Below are positions 13,774 to 21,663 of a DNA stretch of 38,098 nt, piece after piece. Position 1 is the first letter of the stretch. Each line of letters starts with the position of its first letter. Made by a program: the position numbers and the translations under genes. Source of the DNA: Candidatus Rifleibacteriota bacterium (GTDB taxonomy: Bacteria > Muiribacteriota > Ozemobacteria > Ozemobacterales > Ozemobacteraceae); contig JADFXM010000064.1 in assembly GCA_015233565.1 (NCBI GenBank), positions 1 through 38,098 of the forward strand. Direction: 5' to 3'. The notes under the pieces were generated by a model. It was not told the origin of the DNA. It did no database searches and worked only from the letters and a program-made list of their open reading frames with translations.

Positions 13774-15090
13774 ATGAAACGTTTGTTTCTTGGGATTCTG
13801 GTGGTATTTTGGTTGACGGCGGGCGTGTTTGCGCAAAACTCTCTTTTGGAAAAGAAAGCTCAGGATTTTGTGGATACCTTGAATCGACAAGAGTTTTTCC
13901 AAGCAGTTGAAAATTTCGACAAAAGCATGAAACAGGCTTTTCCAGCAAGTAAGCTGGAGAACATCTGGAAGAAATTGATGGGGTCGATCGGGCCATTCAA
14001 AAAACAGGAAGGGGTTCGGACCGAAGAGTTGGGTGCTTCTAAAGCTGTCTTTGTTCTGTGCCATTTTGAAAAAGGATCTCTTGAGGTAAAAGTCGTTTTT
14101 GATAAAAAGGGGCAGATGGCGGGGCTCTTTTTTGTTCCTCCAGCCAAACCATGGGAAATCCCTGGATATGCTAATAAAGATACTTTTCGCGAAGAGGATA
14201 TCCTTTTTGGGAAACCTGGTTGGGAGCTCCCGGGCAATTTGACGATTCCGTTGGGAAGCGGAACGTTTCCTTGCATCGTTCTGGTTCATGGCTCGGGGCC
14301 GAATGATCGGGATGAAACCTGTGGATTCAGCCGGCCTTTCAAGGATTTGGCTTATGGATTAACGAGCAGAGATATTGCGGTTTTACGGTATGAAAAAAGA
14401 ACTCGCAAGTATCATGAGAAATGTGCTGCCGAGAAACAATTCACGGTTTGGCAGGAAACCGTGGAGGATGCAGTGGAGGCGGTCAGTTTTTTAAAAAAGC
14501 GATCAGATATTGATCCCAAACGCATTTTTGTTTTAGGGCACAGCTTGGGAGGACACATGATGCCCGGGATTGCTCGAGACTGCCCTGATGCGGCCGGTTT
14601 TATCATTTGTGCCGGGCCGGTACGACCTCTGGAAGATTTGATGATTGAGCAACTCGAATACATTTTTTCCCGGAAAAAGGAAGTATCCGTTGAAGAAAAA
14701 GCGTATCTCGAAAAAGTAAAACAGGCGGTTCCCACGATAAAGTCCTTCAATCGCGGGAATGTGAGCTCTTTTTCGAATATCATTGGGGCTCCCCCGTATT
14801 ATTGGATGACTTTGAGCGAATACAAGCCTTTGGACTTGGGTAAACAGATTAACCGACCGCTTTTGATCCTTCAAGGCGAAAGGGATTATCAGGTTACGGT
14901 GAAAGAATTTCAGTTGTGGAAAGAAGCTTTAAAAGGAAATCCCAACGTCACTTTTTTCCTTTTTCCGACTTTGAATCATCTGTTCATTAAGGGAGTTGGA
15001 GAATCCACGCCTGAGGAATACCAAAAACCCGGCCATGTTGATGAGGAAGTAATTGGAAAAATCAGCGAATGGCTGGGAAAAAAGAAATGA
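13774..15090 (+). CDS. Exported DUF3887 / alpha-beta hydrolase
   Basis: The N-terminus (KRLFLGILVVFWLTAGVFAQ) is a signal peptide with likely cleavage after VFA. Residues ~25-120 form a DUF3887-type domain (FVDTLNRQEFFQAVENFD, VVFDKKGQMAGL). Residues ~145-438 are an alpha/beta hydrolase: oxyanion region VLVHGSGPNDRDE, nucleophile Ser near 257 in VLGHSLGGHM, acid Asp in LQGERDYQV, His in FPTLNHLF. All triad residues are present. Such proteins hydrolyse esters or related bonds in the periplasm; the substrate is unknown. ATG 13774 is preferred over 13768 because AAAGGGGG is then properly spaced. Confidence 0.85.
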   Translation: MKRLFLGILVVFWLTAGVFAQNSLLEKKAQDFVDTLNRQEFFQAVENFDKSMKQAFPASKLENIWKKLMGSIGPFKKQEGVRTEELGASKAVFVLCHFEKGSLEVKVVFDKKGQMAGLFFVPPAKPWEIPGYANKDTFREEDILFGKPGWELPGNLTIPLGSGTFPCIVLVHGSGPNDRDETCGFSRPFKDLAYGLTSRDIAVLRYEKRTRKYHEKCAAEKQFTVWQETVEDAVEAVSFLKKRSDIDPKRIFVLGHSLGGHMMPGIARDCPDAAGFIICAGPVRPLEDLMIEQLEYIFSRKKEVSVEEKAYLEKVKQAVPTIKSFNRGNVSSFSNIIGAPPYYWMTLSEYKPLDLGKQINRPLLILQGERDYQVTVKEFQLWKEALKGNPNVTFFLFPTLNHLFIKGVGESTPEEYQKPGHVDEEVIGKISEWLGKKK

Positions 15091-15543
15091 GTTAACCCTC
15101 GAGGATATCTTTCCAGAAAGCGATTGCAATTCCTATTTGAAAAAATGATTTGGATAAAAACCGGTGGAAATACCAAACCAATCGCTTCACCTGTCTTACT
15201 TTCGTTCGCAGGTGAGCTCATTGTTGACCCTCTTAAATCGAAGGACCTGATTCGAGCAAAAGGCGAGGACAGTCGGATCGAAGCTGGATCGTTGGGATGT
15301 TCCTTTGTAAGGATGGATGACAAGCGCGACAAAATCTGGCTTATAACGAAGGAAAAAAATCATTTCCGATAATTTGGGGATGTTGCTCGGCTTGTTTTTT
15401 ATTTCGACAGGGGGTAGAATGGCAAAGGGATAGAATTCGGAGACTATTATGTCGCTCTGGCTGGGATTGAAACCGGCCAAATTGATGAACAATCGAAGCG
15501 GAATGTTTTTTGGAATAGAATCGCTTGTTGGAGGTAATATTTT
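15091..15543. other. Intergenic stretch with weak coding remnants
   Basis: No confident gene is seen in ~450 bases. Two short stretches have coding-like composition: a frame at 15124-15372 (KPIASPVLLSFAGELIVDPL, MDDKRDKIWLITKEK) and a fragment near 15431-15538 (IEFGDYYVALAGIETGQIDE). Neither matches a family I know. They may be pieces of decayed genes. Confidence 0.3.
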
Positions 15544-15768
15544 ATGAAAACCAAAGATCTGATCGCTGAGGCGATTTTGTTGCCTATTGAAGAAAGAGCA
15601 ATTGTAGTCGACTCTTTACTCAAAAGCCTTAATCCGCCGGAACTCGAAAATGATAAAAAATGGGTAACTGTTGCCAAACGACGATTGCAAGAAATGCGTT
15701 CGGGTAAAGTAAAAGGAATTCCTGGGGAAGAAGTATTTGAAAAAATTTGGAATAGATTTTCGAAATGA
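15544..15768 (+). CDS. Addiction-module antitoxin (~74 aa)
   Basis: The protein (MKTKDLIAEAILLPIEERAI, then VVDSLLKSLNPPELENDKKW and RLQEMRSGKVKGIPGEEVFE) belongs to the same 'addiction module component' antitoxin type as the gene at 7160-7363. A ribosome binding site (GGAGG) lies 7 bases before the ATG. It overlaps the toxin by 4 bases (ATGA). It is the only plus-strand TA pair in the window, and I see no convincing attC-like pair around it. Confidence 0.87.
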   Translation: MKTKDLIAEAILLPIEERAIVVDSLLKSLNPPELENDKKWVTVAKRRLQEMRSGKVKGIPGEEVFEKIWNRFSK

Positions 15769-16055
15769 ACTATTCGTTTCACCCTGAAGCTGAAGCCGAA
15801 TTTGTTGAAGCAATTAATTATTTTGAAGAAGTTAAGATTGATCTTGGTTATGAATTTGCCGTTGAAATTTATTCAGCCATAGAAATGGCAACTGCTTTTC
15901 CAAAAGCATGGCCAATAATAGAAGATAACATCCGCAGATGCTTGGTCAACCGGTTTTCTTATGGCGTTTTATATTCAGAGGAAAAAGAAGAAATTTATAT
16001 TGTCGCAATTATGCATCTTCGTAGGGAGCCCGATTACTGGAAACATAGAAAATAA
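15765..16055 (+). CDS. ParE/RelE-family toxin
   Basis: The 96-residue toxin has the family pattern FHPEAEAEFVEAINYFEEV, LGYEFAVEIYSAIEMA, FPKAWPIIEDNIRRCLVNRF, then YIVAIMHLRREPDYWKHR. The C-terminal 'AIMHLRREPDYW' is shared with the 6877-7170 toxin, but the rest is divergent, so this is not a recent copy. The frame is complete and coupled to its antitoxin by the 4-base overlap. Confidence 0.9.
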   Translation: MNYSFHPEAEAEFVEAINYFEEVKIDLGYEFAVEIYSAIEMATAFPKAWPIIEDNIRRCLVNRFSYGVLYSEEKEEIYIVAIMHLRREPDYWKHRK

Positions 16056-16121
16056 ATTATGCTCACATACCCCGCCAAAGGTAAAAATGAAGACAATATC
16101 TGAAATCTACGGTAATTTGTG

Positions 16122-16153
16122 CTGTATAGCATACTAGTTTGGAGGCTATACAG
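16122..16153. repeat. Perfect 9 bp inverted repeat between the ParE gene and the IS91-like element
   Basis: CTGTATAGC (16122-16130) and GCTATACAG (16145-16153) form a hairpin 66 bases after the toxin stop. There is no following T run. It could be a transcript-end structure or half of an integron-like palindrome; the evidence does not separate these. The rest of 16056-16264 holds nothing I recognise. Confidence 0.4.
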
Positions 16154-16264
16154 GTCGGTATAATAATTTGTTGAACTAACCGCTTCGCGGAGTGCTTCCA
16201 GAGAGGTTTTTGGGGGATTTTTCGAGGGCATTTTTTTCTTTCTTTTTGTTATCCCATTTGTCAT

Positions 16265-16304
16265 CCTGAAGAGACCGAAGTCTAGCTTCGGAAATTACTT
16301 CAGG
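16265..16304 (+). promoter_or_regulatory. Two-level hairpin that buries the recombinase ribosome binding site
   Basis: CCTGAAG (16265-16271) pairs with CTTCAGG (16298-16304), enclosing CCGAAG (16275-16280) paired with CTTCGG (16286-16291). The 3' arm overlaps the ribosome binding site AGGAGG (16302-16307) for the GTG at 16315. The bases differ from 8124-8170 while pairing and position are kept. Confidence 0.6.
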
Positions 16305-16314
16305 AGGTTTTGTT

Positions 16315-17205
16315 GTGAGTATTATATCCCTTCCCCAGGTTCAGGGCACTCCCCTTCGGCAGCGAATGGTCGAAAACATGCAGTTGCATGGGCATGCTCC
16401 CAAAACTCAGAAAGCTTACATCTGTGTTGCTCGCCAGCTTGCCAAGTTCTACAAGAAATCACCTGATCTTTTATCCTCCGAAGAAGTTCGTGATTTTCTT
16501 CTTCAACTGGTATGAGTGCGAAATGTGCCTGCAAATACTTTTCGTCAGTATCTTGCGGGAATTCGTTTTCTATTTGAAAAGACACTAGGTCGAAAGTTGG
16601 AGATTCTTGATCTGGCACGCCCCCGATCACAGAAAAAGCTTCCTGTCGTATTGTCAATCGAAGAAGTGCGTTCCATTCTTTTTCAGGTCAATTCGCCAAC
16701 GCATCGTTTGTGTCTGAAACTGTTCTATTCCTGTGGTCTGCGCGTGTCAGAGGGTGCTAACATGAAAGTTGCGGATATTAATGGAAAGGAAAAAATAGTT
16801 CTTGTTCGAGGAGGGAAAGGCAACAAAGAACGGCGGGTTCCCGTTCCCGACATGATATTGGAGGAACTACGCGAGCACTATCGAACAGTATATCTAGGAA
16901 AAGCGCAAAACTTCGACTATTTGGCACAATCGCCGGAACCTCCGGAATGGTTGTTTCCCGGCCAATCTTTTCGAAGGCCCATAGACACCACGTCGATTGA
17001 AAGAGCATTTAAGATGGCGCTGAAATTGTCAGGGGTTTCGAAAATGGCCACTGTACATACGCTCCGACATTCGTATGCCACTCACCTACTCGAAGCCAGA
17101 GTGGAATTGCGTGTCATACAAGAACTTCTGGGTCACGCAAACCTTCGCACTACCGCCATTTATACCCATCTTACCGATTGGTCACTGGACAAGCCCGTGA
17201 AGTAA
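16315..17205 (+). pseudogene. Tyrosine recombinase of the second IS91-like element (in-frame TGA)
   Basis: A GTG start gives the core-binding domain (MQLHGHAPKTQKAYICVARQ), then a TGA at 16513-16515 interrupts the frame, which resumes directly with VRNVPANTFRQYLAGIRFLFE. The expected residue there is a hydrophilic one such as Arg, so CGA to TGA is a simple explanation. The catalytic part is complete: R in SCGLRVSEGANM, H-xx-R in HTLRHSYATHL, H in LGHANLRTT, Y in IYTHL. Other genes here use TGA as stop, so recoding is unlikely. Confidence 0.8.
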
Positions 17206-17238
17206 TTCAGCGCTTGTTGTCTCCAAAAGTGGCGGATC

Positions 17239-18373
17239 ATGATCACCCTGAATGAAATCTTTCGTCGATTTGGGCCAGCCTATTTAGAGCAATTCGGCGA
17301 AAAAAGGCTTTTGTCGCACAAACGAGCGATCGAAGCGATCTGTTCATGCCTGACCCCGGAACTTGGCGCTCATGTGTTTCAGTGCAAAGATTGCGGAGAA
17401 GAGCATGTGATACTGCATTCCTGCCGGAATCGAGCATGCCCACGTTGTCAGACTAAAGCCAGGGATGATTGGTTGGATGCGCGAACCAAAGAGATATTGC
17501 CAGTGAAATATTTCCATGCAGTATTTACGGTTCCTCACGAATTGGCAATGATCATCCGGTCAAACCAAAAGGAGTTATTGTCTTTGCTTATGCGCAGTTT
17601 AGCGCAAGCGTTACAAAAACTTTCCCTGGACAAAAAGTTTCTTGGGGGCGAAATCGGTGTCCTTGAAATCCTTCATACCTGGGGCTCGACAATGGATACC
17701 ACCCTCATGTACATTGCTTGATTCCCGGTGGAGCGATAACAGAAAACGGTACAATATGGCGTGAATCCCGGCGCAAGTTTCTGTTAGCAATCCGGCCTTT
17801 GTCGAAACTGTTTCGGGGGATTTTTTTGTCAGGACTTGCTGAATTGGAGCTCAAAGTTGAGATTCCCGCTTCGATTCGTGAAAAAGACTGGAATGTCTTT
17901 ATAAAACCACCCATGCAAGGTCCTGAGGGTTTATTGAAATATCTGGGACGCTACGTTCATCGGATCGCAATTTCAAATGGAAGATTGGTTTCCTTGAAGA
18001 TGGTAAAGTAACTTTTGTTTACAAGGATTATCGTGACGGCCGAAAAAAGCGAATGACCTTGCCGGTGTTCGAGTTCCTGCGGCGATTCTTGCAGCATGTT
18101 CTGCCGAGCGGTTTCCACAAAGCACGGTATTATGGGTTCTTTAGTCCTGGCAGGCGTAAGGAATTTTTTCGGATTCGAATGATTTTGTTTCAAAGCTCGG
18201 GATATCCGATTCCTGCGCCAGAGGAAAAGAAAGTTCCCATTTTAGCATGTACAAACTGTGGAAGTTCAGAATTGCGCCTAATAGAAGTCCGCCTCCCTTT
18301 AAAGCGAGCTCCACCGCAAAAGCTAGCAAGAACATCATACAATCCAATTCGCGTGGAATTAACACAAGTCTGA
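17239..18373 (+). pseudogene. IS91-family Y2 transposase with two frameshifts
   Basis: The first frame has the zinc-binding N-terminus (FQCKDCGEEH, HSCRNRACPRCQ). The first shift, at about 17698, falls just before the HUH metal site, which then reads HPHVHCLIPGGAI in the next frame; one missing base explains it. The second frame contains the paired-Tyr motif GLLKYLGRYVHRIA. A second shift near 17995 separates it from KVTFVYKDYRDGRKKRM. The third frame carries FLRRFLQHVLPSGFHKARYY and a zinc ribbon ACTNCGSSEL. All domains are present, but no single protein is made. Confidence 0.85.
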
Positions 18374-18542
18374 CAAAAAAAAAGAGAATAAAAAACATAG
18401 GGGTTCTCCAAAAACGAGTAGCCCAAGTAGACCAATTCTGAATATTGACTTTTAATTCAAGTTCGAATATGGTTGAAGCATGATCAATCAAAATGATCAC
18501 CCAATTTTTCCCGTAAGAGCCACCGTGAATTTGTGCCGGTTT

Positions 18543-18596
18543 GTTCAACACGGTCATTACGGCGGCTTCGCGCCGCAATAACCTAATGCGTTCAAG
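18543..18596. other. Compact attC-like hairpin at the right end of the second IS91-like element
   Basis: The 54 bp run GTTCAAC ... GCGTTCAAG encloses arms GGTCATTACGGCG (18552-18564) and CGCCGCAATAACC (18571-18583), which pair at 11 of 13 positions. Its end heptamers resemble integron R''/R' cores. It could instead be the terminal hairpin of the IS91-like element itself. Confidence 0.4.
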
Positions 18597-18629
18597 GAAT
18601 ATTCGGACATTCAAGAACGGATTAAAGCC

Positions 18630-19488
18630 GTGATTCTAGCTCTTGAAGGCGAAACTGCCGAGGAAATTGCTGACCACCTTTTGCCCTCAAGGAATTGGGC
18701 ACAATATTGGGTCTATCGTTTTCGTGATAATGCCATTGAAGGCCTGTTTGACAAGCCACGGTCTGGAACTCCTCCAAAGCTGGCATCTTCCAATATTCCA
18801 GCTTTTGTTGCTCGAATTCTAGTTGGACCCACGCCAGAAGATCGCGTTTCTGTTTTTACAGGAAAAGATTATCAAAGAATTCTCAAAGACGAATTTGCTA
18901 CCGATTTGTGCTTATCAAGTTGTTATGAACTTCTTCATCGAATTGGTTTTTCCTGTTTGATTCCTCGTCCAAAGCACGAAAAAAATGATCCTGAAAAAAT
19001 GAAAGAATGGCATGTAAGAAGCCCCACGTTTTGTTCGTCAGATAAAAAAAAACACCCTGAGAAAGTTAGACAAAACAGGTTCAAATTTGGATATCTTTTT
19101 GGAGCAGCCAATCCGCTAACAGGTGAAAGAGTAGGAATGAGCTTTTCAACGGTAGATACCGAGATAGTGAACATTTTTTTGCGAATGATCAGTAGCCACG
19201 TAGCTGAAAATGTCCATGTTATCATTGTTTTGGATAATGCAGGATACCATGTAAGTAAAGCCCTTCAGATTCCAGAAAACATGACATTTCTCAAGCTTCC
19301 TCCCTATTCACCTCAATTGAATCCGGTTGAAAGGGTGTGGAGTTATATCAGAAGCCATTATTTGGGAAACCGAATTTTTGAAAGTGTTGACCACATCTTG
19401 GAAGTCGGGTGCGAAACGTGGAATTATTTGTCAGAAAGTCTTATACAATCAATTTGTTCAACCTCTTGGGTAAAAGGAGTCATGCATC
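18630..19488 (+). pseudogene. IS630-family transposase lacking its first catalytic Asp
   Basis: The N-terminal helix-turn-helix (EEIADHLLPSRNWAQYWVYR), RSGTPPKL and the second helix region are typical. Intact relatives have a WxxDE(A)R segment carrying the first catalytic Asp between 'KKKHPEK' and the later LFGA. Here KKKHPEKVRQNRFKFGYLFGA joins the two directly, so roughly 25-30 residues have been deleted in frame. The second Asp (VLDNAGYH) and Glu (LNPVERVWSY) remain. The ORF continues past 19489 into unrelated sequence. No ATG start is seen. Confidence 0.75.
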
Positions 19489-19700
19489 GTGACCACACTA
19501 AAACTTTCCAGAAAGCGTATAAGGTATTCGGAAGAGGTGAGGAAAGTTATTTACACTTCCAGGGATGGGGAAACGGTCAAGGAATTTTCGGCAGTAGAAT
19601 GGTTGGCCAATGTCCGCTCACATATTCCCGATCCATGCGCAATCTCAGAACCTTTGTCCGGTCATACGCAAAACTCCTGTTTGGCCTTATCCGAAACTTC
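19489..19700 (+). pseudogene. C-terminal fragment of an IS91/ISCR-type transposase
   Basis: The peptide RYSEEVRKVIYTSRDGETVK, then EFSAVEWLANVRSHIPD, matches the C-terminal segment of Y2 transposases of the 'putative transposase' type (usual pattern 'Y.S.DG.T..F.AL.WLA.L..HIP'). Homology fades after 'HIPD'; the expected 'VRYYGYYS' is not found. It overlaps the unrelated end of the IS630 ORF and is a scar of a third kind of Y2 element. Confidence 0.55.
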
Positions 19701-19707
19701 TTTCCGG

Positions 19708-21663
19708 TCAGATCCAGAATTCCTGTGTAACTGTCGTCTTCATTCCCCGGGCAGGAGCAATCATCTCGACAGTAACCCTGACCGATATGCCGGGTCCCCC
19801 TTCTTTCAAGACTTCCGAGATTGAACGGATATGGATTCTCTTCGGATTCGAATTCGGATTCGCCGGAGGCATGGGAAGTGGATGACGCGTCCATTTTAGA
19901 AAAGGCGCCCCCGACTCGTCGTGATCGGTTCTGCCTTCATACTCGATGGTCCACTTGAACATGGCATTTTTCGGAGGGTAATCACCGCTCTTTCCGATGT
20001 CTTCCGGATTGGGAAGGTTGGAGTTCGTCTTGAACATCTTTTCCGGCAAGACGAAGAAAGTCACGTCACAGGCGGCGTATTGATCGTTTGAACGATTCGC
20101 TTTGAGAGAGAGAGCCAGTTTTTCCTCCTTGAGGTCCTCTTTATTGACGGGGGAGAATATTCGACCGCCTGCCTCAACCTCGACTCTGATCTCATCTTTT
20201 GGACCCACGTAAAGATCCTGAGAACAGACGCCCTTCTTGAAGATCAGCGGCATCTGTTCCTCTTTGCCGTTTTCGGTTTTCCGCACCAGGCGGCCTTCTC
20301 CGGCGAACAAGATCGGGGTCTGGTCCTGCCAGGCGATGTCGCTCTTGCAGTCGTGGGTCAGAGCCGCCTCGACGTGTATCTTCCTCATGTCGGCCTTGTC
20401 CGGGGGAAGATCTGCTATCACGGCCGTCAGGCTCATCGTCGGGAAGAACATGTTGATCATCTCGGCGCAGGCATACACGGCTAGCGGGATGAGCAGGTTC
20501 GCCTGACTCTGGGCGAAGCAGGTTGGGACTTCGTATGAGCGATGCTTGCCGGTGGAACCGCTACTCAACCAATCCATGGTACTGCATTCACGGGCGAGTT
20601 TAATTTCGGCGTTTCCCGTGTCGGTCTTGCCGGTCCCCGCGTCGACCATTGGAATACTGGTCCAATAGGTGTCTTTCCTCTTGTCCAGGTCGGTGAGTTG
20701 TGGTTTCGGATAATTCTTCTTGCTGTTGAATGGGGTTACACTTGGTGCCATGCGGCTGTAGATCGTGTCGTCACTGAGGAAATGCTCGTTGGTGAATATG
20801 GCGACATTATGAAACAGTTGTTCTATCTTTGTCCCGGTCAGCTGAACACCCTTCGGGATCATGGAAGCCCATGGGCCGTTCTTCCATGCTGACTCGGAGA
20901 CCTTGAACCCAACTCCGAGTTCTATCGGATCAGGGTCTCCTACGTTCTTGTAAGAGGCATGATTGTCGTTGCGCACATGGGCGGGGCATGTCATATCAGC
21001 CATCAGGTGCATGGTTTCGCCCAGACTCTTGAACGCCTCGGCCAGCAGTTTCACGCGCTCTTCGGGTTTCAGGTCGTCGCGCTCGAAAGAGTAACGATAG
21101 TATTTAAGTCCGTTCTGCCAATTGAAGCGGTTTCCCGAATGGTTCAGTGCCCATTCGCGTGCGTTGATTCCTGAGAATTCGAGGGATTTTTCATATTCGC
21201 TCAGGGCATTTTTAGTTCCCCACATTGTCGTGATGCCGTTCGGGGACGTAATCATCGTATCCGTAAGAGCGGCATTCTTTCCGGTTTCCGTGGGATCGTA
21301 AAAATGCCTTATGCTCATGGCCAAATTCGGGACATCAGCCGAAAAACCGCCGTGTTTTATCCAATCCGGGATGTCCATTTCGTAGCTCGTTTCCTTGACT
21401 TCAGTCGGGAGCATCACGTTCTCTTCAACCATGCTCATGCATTTAAGCTTTGTCGTTGAAATCGGTGATGCGCTGAAGCGGCTTTTCTCGCCGGGGCCGA
21501 ATAGGTACTTCTTGAGGAAGACCGACCATGCATATTCGTTGATCTGCCGATGGGGAGAAACGTTGTCCCATGCCAGCACCCCCGTGCCGCACGCAAGCAG
21601 GAGCACGACGATGGAGGCTGACGCAATGAGCGGACTGATTCGGTGCATGAATGACTTTTTCAT
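19708..21663 (-). CDS. Exported zinc phospholipase C / P1 nuclease-like protein
   Basis: Starting at ATG 21661-21663 the protein has 651 residues. A signal peptide ends at GVLA (residue 31), so cleavage would leave Trp32 as the new N-terminus; in this fold the N-terminal Trp helps bind zinc. A lipobox-like LLACG lies inside the leader as an alternative. Zinc ligand candidates follow: SPHRQINEYAW, SLGETMHLMADMTCPAHVR, NDNH and a late HHCK-type region. Residues beyond ~420 form an unrecognised beta-rich part. The start overlaps the upstream stop (ATGA), and GGAGG is well placed. The role could be phospholipase or nuclease; substrate unknown. Confidence 0.7.
   Translation of the reverse strand: MKKSFMHRISPLIASASIVVLLLACGTGVLAWDNVSPHRQINEYAWSVFLKKYLFGPGEKSRFSASPISTTKLKCMSMVEENVMLPTEVKETSYEMDIPDWIKHGGFSADVPNLAMSIRHFYDPTETGKNAALTDTMITSPNGITTMWGTKNALSEYEKSLEFSGINAREWALNHSGNRFNWQNGLKYYRYSFERDDLKPEERVKLLAEAFKSLGETMHLMADMTCPAHVRNDNHASYKNVGDPDPIELGVGFKVSESAWKNGPWASMIPKGVQLTGTKIEQLFHNVAIFTNEHFLSDDTIYSRMAPSVTPFNSKKNYPKPQLTDLDKRKDTYWTSIPMVDAGTGKTDTGNAEIKLARECSTMDWLSSGSTGKHRSYEVPTCFAQSQANLLIPLAVYACAEMINMFFPTMSLTAVIADLPPDKADMRKIHVEAALTHDCKSDIAWQDQTPILFAGEGRLVRKTENGKEEQMPLIFKKGVCSQDLYVGPKDEIRVEVEAGGRIFSPVNKEDLKEEKLALSLKANRSNDQYAACDVTFFVLPEKMFKTNSNLPNPEDIGKSGDYPPKNAMFKWTIEYEGRTDHDESGAPFLKWTRHPLPMPPANPNSNPKRIHIRSISEVLKEGGPGISVRVTVEMIAPARGMKTTVTQEFWI

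Larger units (their letters stand above)
16170..18549 (+). mobile_element. Second IS91-like element (recombinase + Y2 transposase), decayed
   Basis: GTTGAAC (16170-16176) and GTTCAAC (18543-18549) bound the element, as in copy C. The left heptamer is followed by a short hairpin (CCGCTTCGCGG). Inside are a tyrosine recombinase and an IS91-family transposase in the same order as copy C, but the two elements are clearly diverged. After the transposase both elements share 'ggggttctc'. Both genes are broken. Confidence 0.6.

Noticed and set aside
16513..16515. TGA recoding as an amino acid in the second recombinase
   Set aside because: Many genes in the window end normally at TGA; a CGA to TGA change in a decaying element explains it.
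18141..18614. A 157-codon minus-strand ORF over the end of the second IS91-like element
   Set aside because: Antisense to the transposase C-terminal frame and the element's non-coding end; no family match.
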